From assembly GCF_900115755.1 (NCBI RefSeq), contig NZ_FOXQ01000019.1, positions 1 through 49,361 of the forward strand: 49,361 nucleotides of DNA. The letters run 5' to 3'. Made by a program: the position numbers and the translations under genes. Shown here piece by piece: positions 1 through 7,177 of this stretch (positions within the stretch are counted from its first letter, which is position 1; the number at the start of each line of letters is the position of its first letter). This stretch comes from Parafilimonas terrae. Lineage in GTDB: Bacteria > Bacteroidota > Bacteroidia > Chitinophagales > Chitinophagaceae. The notes beneath the pieces are model-generated. The model had not been told where the DNA came from. It saw nothing but the letters and a program-made list of their open reading frames with translations, and ran no database searches.

Positions 1-191
1 CTCACCATTGCCGTGAACCTTGCTTCCTGCAGGGTGGAAGGGTTTACAACTGTAACGGTGCTGAATCCTTTCTGTATTCCAAACTGTTCTGTAGCTTGAA
101 TTATTACCGGATTGCCGGTTGTTGCCTTTCCTTTATACAAATGGATTTCAACTTCGCCCGTATTTGTAAGGCAGCATAAGAGCAGCAGCCA
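1..191 (-). pseudogene. Partial reading frame cut by the window edge
   Basis: The minus strand is open from an in-frame TGA at 192-194 to the window edge. It reads like real protein, with Leu/Cys-rich residues first (WLLLLCCLTNTGEVEIHLYK) and then a Gly/Thr/Val-rich stretch resembling a beta-sandwich domain of a secreted protein. There is no ATG in frame. The only nearby ATG, at about 188-190, lies in another frame that soon ends. The start is therefore either a rare codon or has been lost by frameshift. The leading hydrophobic LLLCC resembles a lipoprotein signal end. Family not recognised; it could be the 5' part of a gene continuing beyond the window. Confidence 0.35.
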
Positions 192-251
192 TCAGAAAAA
201 TACAATCAACCTCTTTCCCGAAACAAAAATGTTTAGTTACTTGCTTTCTTT

Positions 252-689
252 ATGGCAAAACTGGTTTTAAATATTGATGGCATTGAAGATGATTTTTTTA
301 CCGGTGCAAGAATGCTGGGCATAATGTCGCAAACCAAGAATTTCCGCTTTTGCTGGCTGGTGAATACGCATTTGCATGTAGATTTCAGGCTGAATGCCGA
401 TGCTGAAATTCAGTTAAACAAAAAAGGCAGGAATTATTTTTTTGAAGTGTACCAGTTTTGCGAGCCGGGCTGTGAAACCGAACATTATATTTATCACAAC
501 CAGTTTGAAGGGGAACACCTTTTACCTGAATTTAAGCATTTCGATTTTTTATGGCTTGCCAAATCTGCCAACCTGAATGATGAAGATTTCTTGCTGCTGC
601 AGCAAAACCTGAAAAAAATAAACGGCGTGCAGCTTGTAACCGAGCTTACTCCCGAAAAGATAAAGAACAAAACCAATCTTATTTTTTAG
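252..689 (+). CDS. IPExxxVDY family protein
   Basis: A 145-residue cytosolic protein without signal peptide or membrane segment. It matches the Bacteroidota-specific IPExxxVDY family. The family motif appears in variant form as LLPEFKHFDFLW at about residues 91-102. The N-terminal part around FRFCWLVN and the C-terminal block LTPEKIKNKTNLIF are also typical of the family. The biochemical role of the family is unknown. In many Bacteroidota it lies next to pyruvate kinase, but no pyk is visible here and the next 250 bases are a palindromic repeat. The ATG at 252 is the natural start. Confidence 0.75.
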   Translation: MAKLVLNIDGIEDDFFTGARMLGIMSQTKNFRFCWLVNTHLHVDFRLNADAEIQLNKKGRNYFFEVYQFCEPGCETEHYIYHNQFEGEHLLPEFKHFDFLWLAKSANLNDEDFLLLQQNLKKINGVQLVTELTPEKIKNKTNLIF

Positions 690-728
690 GGGTGCCTGCA
701 GCTTGAAGAAAAATAACCAATGAGCAAT

Positions 729-857
729 CAATGTCGTTGATTTAAGGTTTAATTTTTTGAAAAATACAATAATCAATAATCAATATTCAATGCTCAATTT
801 GCTGAGTTTGCAATTGAACATTGTTTTGTTGAATATTTTCTTAAATGAACGACATTG
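729..857. repeat. MITE-like palindromic element
   Basis: The ends form an 18-bp inverted repeat with one mismatch: CAATGTCGTTGATTTAAG at 729-746 and CTTAAATGAACGACATTG at 840-857. Inside lie further AT-rich inverted arms built from AATCAATATTCAATGCTCAA-type sequence. The element is bounded on both sides by the 10-bp direct repeat AATGAGCAAT (719-728 and 858-867), as expected of a target-site duplication. It has no coding capacity. It could instead be a folded repeat of the REP type. It fills most of the gap between the IPExxxVDY gene and the thiol oxidoreductase gene. Confidence 0.5.
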
Positions 858-904
858 AATGAGCAATAAATAATCAGTTATGGATGATGTAATAAGTGAA
901 TGCA

Positions 905-925
905 CGCAGCTCATGGCTCACAGCT
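905..925. repeat. AGCT-heptamer dispersed repeat, copy 1
   Basis: Read on the minus strand this is AGCTGTG-AGCCATG-AGCTGCG, three degenerate 7-bp units. The helicase insertion at 35099-35128 contains AGCTGTG-AACTGTG-TGCTATG-AGCTGCG, the same repeat with one additional unit. Here it is intergenic, just past the stop codon of the thiol oxidoreductase. Confidence 0.5.
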
Positions 926-937
926 TTTTAGCAGCTT

Positions 938-2035
938 TCAATTCAGCACTTCCTTCAGCTTTTGTTCCAATGCATCGCCGCGAAGGTTGCGGGCAATAAT
1001 TTTACCATTGGGGTCAACGAGTATGTTTTGAGGTATCATGTCTATATGATACATTTCTGCCACCGCATTCTGAAATTGTTTCAAATCACTCACGTGCGTC
1101 CAGCTTAAATTATCGGCGTGAATGGCTTTAAGCCAGCTTGCTTTATCGGCATCCAGCGAAACGCCGAGCACCGTAAAATTTTTGTCTTTGTATTTATTGT
1201 AAGCAGCCACCACGTTAGGGTTTTCCAGGCGGCAGGGCTTGCACCAGCTTGCCCAAAAATCAATCAGCACATACTTTCCCTTAAACTGTGAGAAAGAAAC
1301 TTTTTTACCCGATGTGTCCGGTTGCGAAAACTCAATTGACTGCGTACCCACAGCGCCTATTTTATCACGTTTAATTACTTCTGAAAGGTTTGTGGCAAAC
1401 TGGCTTTTTAATGCAGGGCCGCCAAGCTGCGCATATCTCTTTTCAAGCAATAATACATCGCGGTTAGGGTCGGTATCATAGCTGTATGCCAGCAATAAAG
1501 CTGCAACGGGAGAATTTTTTTTACGCTGAAGAAAACGGTCAATTGAATTTTGATAAATATTATAAGCTGTGTTCAGCATAATAGAAGCAGAATCATGCAG
1601 GCCCTGCGATGTAGCCGACATTACCTGGTTGCGGTAATAACTTACGTAATCATTTATAGGCTTAATGTCGTATAAAAATTCTTCATATTCAATATTGCTG
1701 GGCGAGCCGGTAATTACCATATCATTTTCGCTGCTGCCGTTAATGTTCACCGTATCGCCGCCCATAAATACCACAACCCTGCGCTGCAATGATGGAAAAA
1801 GAATAATACGGGCATCAATATTATCAACTGCGCCGCTCAATTTAAAAATGCCATTTTGCACGGTAGAAGTGGCAAGCGTATCGGTGCCATTAAAGCCAAG
1901 TAAAATAACCTGCGTGCTTTCTGGAACAGATGTGATATGGCCTGTTATCAAAAAATTCTTCTTATCCTGTGCATTTGCAATTGCAGGTAATAACAACAAC
2001 ATAAAAATCCATTTCCGCATCATAATAGCATTCAT
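938..2035 (-). CDS. TlpA-like thioredoxin-fold thiol oxidoreductase with DUF4369-type N-terminus
   Basis: Exported 365-residue protein. A signal peptide spans about residues 1-22 (hydrophobic FMLLLLPAIANA followed by Q). Residues 25-110 resemble the beta-rich DUF4369 domain common in Bacteroidota TlpA proteins, followed by a helical linker. A thioredoxin fold occupies about residues 232-365, with the redox motif WCKPC (C265, C268) and a cis-proline region at MIPQN near residue 335. Likely role is thiol-disulfide exchange in the periplasm; the substrate is unknown. Starts at ATG 2035, 2023 or 2020 are all possible, and the MMRKW start gives a more compact signal peptide. It is transcribed alone, downstream of trpA after 145 bases holding a palindromic repeat. 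Confidence 0.85.
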   Translation of the reverse strand: MNAIMMRKWIFMLLLLPAIANAQDKKNFLITGHITSVPESTQVILLGFNGTDTLATSTVQNGIFKLSGAVDNIDARIILFPSLQRRVVVFMGGDTVNINGSSENDMVITGSPSNIEYEEFLYDIKPINDYVSYYRNQVMSATSQGLHDSASIMLNTAYNIYQNSIDRFLQRKKNSPVAALLLAYSYDTDPNRDVLLLEKRYAQLGGPALKSQFATNLSEVIKRDKIGAVGTQSIEFSQPDTSGKKVSFSQFKGKYVLIDFWASWCKPCRLENPNVVAAYNKYKDKNFTVLGVSLDADKASWLKAIHADNLSWTHVSDLKQFQNAVAEMYHIDMIPQNILVDPNGKIIARNLRGDALEQKLKEVLN

Positions 2036-2114
2036 ATTTACTGTTCAAATTTAAAAATCATTGCTTCGCAAAGATTTAGTTTATTATGTTGCCAGCTATG
2101 GTATTGCATGGCAT

Positions 2115-2162
2115 CTTCCCTGCCCGAACTACATTCACGCAGGCAGGGTTGGTCACTCACTT
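2115..2162. repeat. CCCTGCC palindromic dispersed repeat, copy 1
   Basis: CTTCCCTGCCCGAAC, a short spacer, then CGCAGGCAGGGTTG and CACTCACTT. The arms CCCTGCC and GGCAGGG are complementary. The reverse complement of 35775-35814 has the same order of blocks with a shorter loop, so this is a dispersed palindromic repeat. It sits between trpA and the thiol oxidoreductase gene and could act as a terminator in either direction. Confidence 0.6.
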
Positions 2163-2180
2163 GTACCGCATATTGAATTA

Positions 2181-2951
2181 CTAACCAATAATCGGCTGCA
2201 AAAATGCTTTGGTACCTGCCTTAATATCTTGTGCCGATTCAATATTTTTAATATAAGCCGTGCCGATAATAGCGCCGCTGGCATGCTTGCAGGCGGTTTC
2301 AAAACTTTGTTTATCTTTTATACCAAAACCCACCAGTACAGGATTTTTTAAGTTCATGCCTTGCAGGCGCTGCAAATATTTTTCAACTGCATCAAAATCC
2401 TGCTGCTTACCTGTTGTGGATGAAGAGGAAACCGCATATAAAAAACCAGTGCTTAATTCATCCAGTTTTTTTATTCTTTCTTCCGATGTTTCTGGCGTTA
2501 CCAAAAAAATAAAGTCAAGGCCATAGCGCTTAATGATGGGGCCGTATTCCGTTTCAAATTCATGTTCCGGCAAATCGGGAAGAATTAAACCATCAACCGG
2601 AATGGCGGCGGCATGCTGGCAAAACCTTTCAAAGCCATATTGCAGCACAGGGTTCATGTAGCCCATTAAAATAATGGGTATATAAATTTCTTTGCGGCAA
2701 TCCTGCAATTGGGCAAACAGTTTTTCAATCGTCATGCCGTTCTGCAAAGCCCTTGTGCCACTTGCCTGTATAACCGGCCCGTCAGCCAGCGGATCGCTGT
2801 AAGGCATGCCAAGCTCAATAATATCGGCGCCATTATCCTGCAAAGCTTTCATCACTGTTAATGTGCTGTCCAGTTCAGGAAAGCCAGCGGTGCAGTAAAC
2901 ATTTAATATTTTTTCTTTCTTGCGCTGAAATAATTCTTCTAACCTGTTCAT
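2181..2951 (-). CDS. trpA: Tryptophan synthase alpha subunit
   Basis: 256 residues, full length for TrpA. It cleaves indole-3-glycerol phosphate to indole and glyceraldehyde 3-phosphate and normally passes indole to TrpB. The catalytic pair is in place: E46 in IIELGMPYSDP and D57 in LADGP, equivalent to Glu49 and Asp60 of the enterobacterial enzyme. The phosphate-binding glycines appear in VLVGFGIK and SGAIIGTAYIK near the C-terminus. No trpB or other trp gene is adjacent: upstream lies a secreted protein gene and downstream a thiol oxidoreductase. The last trp gene is therefore detached from the usual operon unless trpB lies elsewhere. Confidence 0.95.
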   Translation of the reverse strand: MNRLEELFQRKKEKILNVYCTAGFPELDSTLTVMKALQDNGADIIELGMPYSDPLADGPVIQASGTRALQNGMTIEKLFAQLQDCRKEIYIPIILMGYMNPVLQYGFERFCQHAAAIPVDGLILPDLPEHEFETEYGPIIKRYGLDFIFLVTPETSEERIKKLDELSTGFLYAVSSSSTTGKQQDFDAVEKYLQRLQGMNLKNPVLVGFGIKDKQSFETACKHASGAIIGTAYIKNIESAQDIKAGTKAFLQPIIG

Positions 2952-3008
2952 GTGAAATTGGGATGTTTAAATGATCTCAGGGCTTTGACTGCCTGACGTG
3001 GTAACCCG

Positions 3009-3977
3009 TCAAAGTTCCGGCTTAAAATCAAATAATGTTGCGGTAAATTCTCCGCGTTCTCTTTTTTTGGTTATCGCACTGAAGTTGCCTTTATAACGCA
3101 TGGCTTCAGGCACCAGCAAATTACCAACATGCGTCATCTCTACTTCCATCGTTACATTAAAATCATAAAGCCCCGCTTTATAGCTTAATGAATAACTGCG
3201 GCTTACCACTTCCATTGTTGCAGCATCAAACCTTGTTGTCATTTCATCCACTACAATATTCTTCCTGCTAAAAAAGCCGAGGCCTTCTTTAGGTTTTATG
3301 CTGAAAATATAAACGGAATTGCCTTTGTAAGTATCGTAATCAAGTGCATAATCATAAAGCTTATGCGCATCTTCATCATACAGGTCGAGCTTATTGCCAA
3401 TAAACGGTATGCCCGGAATTTTTCTGCCGGGATTAAAGAACAGCATCTTTAATTGTTCTTTGTGTTTTTCGGTGCCGCTTTTGCCGGCGGTAGAAAATTC
3501 GCGGCCTGCAACAATATTATCTTCACCGCAGGTTTTGCCTTTGGTAAGAAAAATGGATGCATACATTTCACCCGTTAAATAATTAAAGTCGCCGTTAGGC
3601 TTAAGAAAATCGCCGGTGGTTTTTTGATCGAGCGTTTCCATATAACGGCAGCCGTTTTCACGGTGCTGCTTTGTTTTACTGTAATAGCTTGCCTGCACGC
3701 CGCCGCTTTTATTCAGCATGCTTATATTGTTGTATGATGTGAATGCAACAATATGCAGGTTGCGGAATGCTTTATAAAAAGTAGTATCGTTTTGAATGCG
3801 GCGCAGGAGGCTTTCATAGTCAATGCCGCTTTGCACAATTACCGGTTTAAGCGTAAAAGTGCCTTTATCAATAATAATAGTAGTGTCTTTTCCTTCAACA
3901 ATAAAAGAATCTTTTTGCTGAGAAAAAGTAATGGCAGGCAACAGGGTTAAGACAAAGACTACATAAATTAATTTCAT
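3009..3977 (-). CDS. Exported protein of unknown function
   Basis: The likely start is ATG 3977, giving 322 residues beginning MKLIYVV. The open frame extends upstream to ATG 4007, but those codons lie inside a conserved leader (3978-4056). A Sec signal peptide (VFVLTLLPAITFS-Q) is followed by a beta-rich mature protein with many aromatic residues. No family was assigned with confidence. The overall look, with DYxxYKGNSVYIFSIKPKEG and a long C-terminal beta region, resembles Bacteroidota outer-membrane-associated proteins that accompany carboxypeptidase-like regulatory domains, but that domain is absent. It lies 58 bases upstream of trpA and directly downstream of def. Confidence 0.7.
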   Translation of the reverse strand: MKLIYVVFVLTLLPAITFSQQKDSFIVEGKDTTIIIDKGTFTLKPVIVQSGIDYESLLRRIQNDTTFYKAFRNLHIVAFTSYNNISMLNKSGGVQASYYSKTKQHRENGCRYMETLDQKTTGDFLKPNGDFNYLTGEMYASIFLTKGKTCGEDNIVAGREFSTAGKSGTEKHKEQLKMLFFNPGRKIPGIPFIGNKLDLYDEDAHKLYDYALDYDTYKGNSVYIFSIKPKEGLGFFSRKNIVVDEMTTRFDAATMEVVSRSYSLSYKAGLYDFNVTMEVEMTHVGNLLVPEAMRYKGNFSAITKKRERGEFTATLFDFKPEL

Positions 3978-4056
3978 TCGTACAAGTCTGTTTTTTAATG
4001 GTCTCATGCAACGCCCTGGGTCTTCTGCTTGAAAAATATATTTTACATAGGGCGTT
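3978..4056 (-). promoter_or_regulatory. Conserved hairpin leader, copy A
   Basis: On the minus strand this segment starts immediately after the def stop codon and ends at the ATG of the exported-protein gene. Arms AACGCCC (4050-4056) and GGGCGTT (4010-4016) pair. The element shares ATGTAAAAT after the first arm, CAGGGCGTT at the second arm, then AGACCATT, AAAAACA and TACGAATG with copy B at 31981-32061. Loop sequences differ while the stem and 3' flank are conserved, which suggests an RNA element or shared promoter-leader. No known RNA family is recognised. Confidence 0.6.
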
Positions 4057-4635
4057 TTATTTGGGGAATGCCATTTTATAATCCACTTTCACCTTTCCTT
4101 TAGTAATGTCAGTAAGCTTACCCTGCAATAATTTTTTTCTGAATGGCTTAAGGTAATCTATAAAAAGTTTGCCTTCAATATGGTCGTATTCATGCTGAAT
4201 GATGCGGGCTGTGATACCATTAAATGTATCAATATGATGATTGAAATTTTCATCATCATATTCAATGGTTACGCTCTCCGGCCTTGAAATATCTTCCCTT
4301 ATTTTAGGAATGCTTAAACAGCCTTCGTTATAATCCCAGGGCAAACCATTGGTTTCAATGATCTTTGCATTAATGAACACTTTTTTAAAACCTGGTTCAT
4401 CGGGATACTTACCTTTTTCATCATCTTCCTGGTTGGCAAAAAGCTGCTCGCTGTCCACAAGAAACAGGCGGATGTCTTTATTCACCTGCGGTGCAGCCAA
4501 ACCCACGCCGCTGCTGGCGTAGAGTGTTTCCCACATATCTGCAACCAGCTTTTCGAGATTGGGATAATCTGGCGTTATATTTTTTGCAACCGTTCTTAAA
4601 ACCGGTGTGCCGTATGCTACGATAGGTAAAATCAT
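4057..4635 (-). CDS. def: Peptide deformylase
   Basis: 192 residues. It removes the N-terminal formyl group from nascent proteins in the cytosol, using a metal held by one Cys and two His. All three family motifs are intact: GVGLAAPQ (43-50), EGCLS (104-108, ligand C106) and QHEYDH (ligands H148 and H152, catalytic E149). An acidic insertion around residues 69-82 separates two strands, as in other Bacteroidota enzymes. The start codon overlaps the stop of the upstream PIN-domain gene as ATGA (4632-4635), so its translation is probably coupled to that gene. It ends at the first base of a conserved leader. Confidence 0.95.
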   Translation of the reverse strand: MILPIVAYGTPVLRTVAKNITPDYPNLEKLVADMWETLYASSGVGLAAPQVNKDIRLFLVDSEQLFANQEDDEKGKYPDEPGFKKVFINAKIIETNGLPWDYNEGCLSIPKIREDISRPESVTIEYDDENFNHHIDTFNGITARIIQHEYDHIEGKLFIDYLKPFRKKLLQGKLTDITKGKVKVDYKMAFPK

Positions 4636-4970
4636 GAGAGATCTAACTTTAATATTTTTAAATCATCTATTTTATAAAAAACTTCATCAAACGTTATTAA
4701 AGGAGTGTTCAGGAAAAAACTCGTTGCGGCAATAATAGCATCAGGAAGTTTAATTTTAAAGTTTTTTCTTAAGCCAGCGGCAATTTCGCAAATAAGGTCG
4801 TTTGTATGAATAATATGTATAGAACTGATATATTGCTTTGAAAGCAATTGAGCGTACGTTATAGATGAAATATAGATAAGATTATTATTCAGGATGGTTT
4901 CAATCTTTTGGTTTCCTGCAAGATGATAAATAATGGCATTGGTATCTGCAAGAATTTTAATTCCACTCAT
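4632..4970 (-). CDS. PIN-domain (VapC-like) toxin, compact and possibly inactive
   Basis: 112 residues, shorter than the usual 125-135 for VapC RNases. The N-terminal acidic residue D9 is in LADTNAIIYHL, the LPDAIIAATS motif supplies D77, and LITFD supplies D95. The usual glutamate in the ITxxEL motif is Gln here (ITYAQLLSK, Q41). The helices that normally follow it appear shortened by about 20 residues (QLLSK runs straight into the next strand). Both changes hit the metal site and lid region, so RNase activity may be reduced or lost. It overlaps the antitoxin gene by 14 bases and def by 4 bases. Family call is firm; activity is uncertain. Confidence 0.8.
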   Translation of the reverse strand: MSGIKILADTNAIIYHLAGNQKIETILNNNLIYISSITYAQLLSKQYISSIHIIHTNDLICEIAAGLRKNFKIKLPDAIIAATSFFLNTPLITFDEVFYKIDDLKILKLDLS

Positions 4971-5139
4971 TTCTCAGTTTTCTTTGAAAATCAAGGCCAT
5001 CACCAAAAGATTTTATTTTGCCTGTAAACTTTTTTGCATCAAGGCCATTAATAAATTTAGATGAATCGCCAACGGCTTCTACTTTCTTTTTTATAGAGTC
5101 TTTTGTATCATCCTTTGTTATGGTAATAATAGTTGCCAT
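4957..5139 (-). CDS. Antitoxin partner of the PIN protein
   Basis: 60-residue basic protein. The C-terminal block DAKKFTGKIKSFGD followed by DFQRKLRNEW is typical of small antitoxins encoded before PIN-domain toxins in Bacteroidota and cyanobacteria. The N-terminal half (ITITKDDTKDSIKKKVEAV) may dimerise and bind DNA. It starts 18 bases after the ruvX stop codon and overlaps the toxin gene by 14 bases. Family knowledge suggests it binds and inhibits the toxin and may repress the module, but no obvious operator is visible in the short gap upstream. Confidence 0.75.
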   Translation of the reverse strand: MATIITITKDDTKDSIKKKVEAVGDSSKFINGLDAKKFTGKIKSFGDGLDFQRKLRNEWN

Positions 5140-5157
5140 AGCAACAAAAGTAAAAAA

Positions 5158-5574
5158 TTAAAAGTTAAGAGCTTTCAAATACTCCTGCAACATAATGGTG
5201 GCGGCTATTTGGTCAACATTTCCCTTTTTTTGGCGGTCTTTTTTCTTCATGCCCATTTCAACCATTGCCTGCGAAGCCAGTTTGGAAGTGTAACGTTCAT
5301 CAACCGTTTCAATTTTCATCAATGGAAAATCTTTCTTAAATTTTTGTATGAACTGATGCACCAGTGGCGTGGCATGTGTATCGCTTTCATCCCAGTTTTT
5401 GGGCTCGCCAACCAATACCAATTCTACTGCTTCCTGCTGAAAATATTTTTTAAGAAAAGAAAACAGGTCTTTTGTTTCAACGGTTGTTAATGCCGATGCA
5501 ATAATTTTAAAAGGATCGGTTACGGCGAGGCCGGTACGTTTTTTACCATAATCTATGCAGAGAATTCGGGGCAT
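5158..5574 (-). CDS. ruvX: Holliday junction resolvase-like protein RuvX/YqgF
   Basis: 138 residues, the typical YqgF length, with an RNase H-like fold. Conserved acidic residues are visible: D8 in ILCIDYGKKRTG, E93 in VDERYTS, and D121 in KKGNVDQIAA. The GEPKN segment (56-60) matches the family VGLP/VGEP block. Members process 16S rRNA 5' ends or resolve branched DNA. ruvX and def are often close neighbours in Bacteroidota; here a toxin-antitoxin pair lies between them on the same strand. It starts 29 bases after the UbiA prenyltransferase gene, so the group ubiA-ruvX-TA-def probably forms one transcript. Confidence 0.92.
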   Translation of the reverse strand: MPRILCIDYGKKRTGLAVTDPFKIIASALTTVETKDLFSFLKKYFQQEAVELVLVGEPKNWDESDTHATPLVHQFIQKFKKDFPLMKIETVDERYTSKLASQAMVEMGMKKKDRQKKGNVDQIAATIMLQEYLKALNF

Positions 5575-5603
5575 AAAATTGTTAACGGATGATAAATGAC
5601 AGT

Positions 5604-6491
5604 TTAGTTTATAAACAGATCTGCGATTACAAGAACTCCAAATACTACGCTTGCAATACCGTTGGCCGTCATAAAGGCGAGGTTTACCCGTCTTAAATCG
5701 TTTGGTTTAACGATAGAGTGCTGGTACAATAGCATGCCGCAAAAAACAGCAATGCCTATCCAGTACACAAAGTGAAAATGACCATAGAAACCGGCGGCAA
5801 TCACACAGGCTGCGCTCAACAGGTGCAATGATTCAGAAACATGCAGGGCTTTTGATTTGCCCACAACAGCAGGAATAGAATAGAGTTTTTGTGATTGATC
5901 GAACTCAATATCCTGCAGAGCATAAATAATGTCAAAACCGCTCACCCAGAATATTACAGCGAATGAAAATAATATGGGCAATACATCAAACCTGCCTGTT
6001 ACGGCCAGGTAAGCGCCAATGGGCGCAAGTGATAAACCTAAACCTAATACCAGGTGGCAAAGGGGTGTAAAACGTTTTGTATAACTGTAAAACAATACCA
6101 CAAACAAAGCTATAGGAGAGAGGAAGAAGCAAATTTCATTGATAAAAAATGTTGCTGTTATAAAGATGACGCAATTCAATATTACAAACCTTAACGCGCT
6201 TTGCGGCGATATAATGCCTTTGGGAATTTCGCGAATGGCGGTTCTTGGATTTTTGGCGTCGAAGCTCCTGTCGAGATAACGGTTGAAAGCCATGGCGGCG
6301 CTGCGGGCGGAAACCATGCAGATGAGGACTCCTATAAAAGGTAAGCCATAATAAATATAATATGGAACAGCAGTTATGGTATGAGTTTGTTTCCACATTA
6401 CTCCCAAAAAAAATCCAATCAATGCAAACGGTAATGCAAATATTGTATGTGAAAATTTTACGAGTGATAAATAGTTCTTAACCGTGGTCAT
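5604..6491 (-). CDS. UbiA-family prenyltransferase (probably menaquinone pathway)
   Basis: 295-residue inner-membrane protein with about eight hydrophobic segments. Both Mg-diphosphate-binding motifs are present: NRYLDRSFDAKNPRTAIREIP around N70, D74 and D78, and DIIYALQDIEFDQ with D187, D194 and D198. These mark aromatic prenyltransferases that join a polyprenyl chain to a hydroxybenzoate-type ring. In Bacteroidota, which make menaquinone, such UbiA-like enzymes usually serve as MqnP of the futalosine route or a similar step. The substrate cannot be read from the sequence. A near-leaderless promoter lies just upstream (TATTTTTG, 6496-6503). Confidence 0.85.
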   Translation of the reverse strand: MTTVKNYLSLVKFSHTIFALPFALIGFFLGVMWKQTHTITAVPYYIYYGLPFIGVLICMVSARSAAMAFNRYLDRSFDAKNPRTAIREIPKGIISPQSALRFVILNCVIFITATFFINEICFFLSPIALFVVLFYSYTKRFTPLCHLVLGLGLSLAPIGAYLAVTGRFDVLPILFSFAVIFWVSGFDIIYALQDIEFDQSQKLYSIPAVVGKSKALHVSESLHLLSAACVIAAGFYGHFHFVYWIGIAVFCGMLLYQHSIVKPNDLRRVNLAFMTANGIASVVFGVLVIADLFIN

Positions 6492-6495
6492 GCTG

Positions 6496-6503
6496 CAAAA
6501 ATA
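6496..6503 (-). promoter_or_regulatory. -7 promoter element of the UbiA gene
   Basis: TATTTTTG on the minus strand fits the Bacteroidota TAnnTTTG consensus. Only GCAGC separates it from the ATG at 6491, so the transcript would be almost leaderless. No good -33 TTTG was found. Confidence 0.5.
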
Positions 6504-6540
6504 GGTTGAAGTTTTTATACACTCTCTTTGGGAAAGGGAG

Positions 6541-7089
6541 TTAATACTCTTCCAAATTTATTTGCAGGTTATTTAAAGTGCGGATGGTTACAACTGATGA
6601 ATTTTCATACTCAACTTTAAACTGAGTTTTAAATACATCTGAAAGAAAAGCTTTTGCAGTTGGTTTTTCCTGCATAAAATCAATTATAATATATTCCTGC
6701 ACACCGGATTTTTCATATACTTCAAGCTTTTTGCCTAAATCATATTTTTCAGTTCCTGATGATAAAATTTCTATTACTAAATCAGGAGCGCCATAAATGC
6801 GTTTTTGATGAATGATGCCGGCGTTTTCATTGCTGATAAATAATAAGTCGGGCTGATACACATTGCCATAATTTAATTCTACATCTAAAGGTGAAAAATA
6901 AACCCTGCCTAATTTATTTTTCCTTACGTACACATTTATTTCAGTAGACAAAAAAATCAACATGCGCTGGTGCGCTTCTGTGGGTGCGGGAGACATAATA
7001 ATGTTATTGTTTATGAGTTGTGCCAATGTGCCTTGCGGCAACATGTCAAACACCTGCTTTATAGTTCTTGGAATGGCTTGTGTTTCCAT
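6541..7089 (-). CDS. Uma2-family (DUF820) PD-(D/E)XK nuclease-like protein
   Basis: 182 residues, the usual size for the Uma2 family, abundant in cyanobacteria and many Bacteroidota. Visible landmarks are MSPAPTEAHQ near residues 32-41, YQPDLLFIS near 98-106, APDLVIEILS near 121-130, and the following KYDLGKKLEVYE block supplying the Lys. Together they form a PD-(D/E)XK-like catalytic core. The biological role of the family is not settled; mobile-element or housekeeping restriction roles have been proposed. It is on the same strand as the UbiA gene, 49 bases upstream of it, separated by a small imperfect hairpin around 6517-6535. Confidence 0.85.
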   Translation of the reverse strand: METQAIPRTIKQVFDMLPQGTLAQLINNNIIMSPAPTEAHQRMLIFLSTEINVYVRKNKLGRVYFSPLDVELNYGNVYQPDLLFISNENAGIIHQKRIYGAPDLVIEILSSGTEKYDLGKKLEVYEKSGVQEYIIIDFMQEKPTAKAFLSDVFKTQFKVEYENSSVVTIRTLNNLQINLEEY

Positions 7090-7177
7090 AACTTAAAGTT
7101 ACTTTTTTTCTTCTTAAATATCTTGGCTGGTAACCCAAAGACGATTCGAACCTGGCTGCAAGCCAAAGTAAATGTTA

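Noticed and set aside
4010-4056. Leader hairpin read only as the def terminator.
   Set aside because: There is no T-tract after the stem, and the conservation with 31981-32061 extends to the following start codon, which a terminator would not need.
7120-7165. Possible tRNA on the minus strand because of GGTTCGAATC (T-loop-like).
   Set aside because: The bases on both sides do not form a T-stem, and no acceptor, D-arm or anticodon stem can be folded around it.
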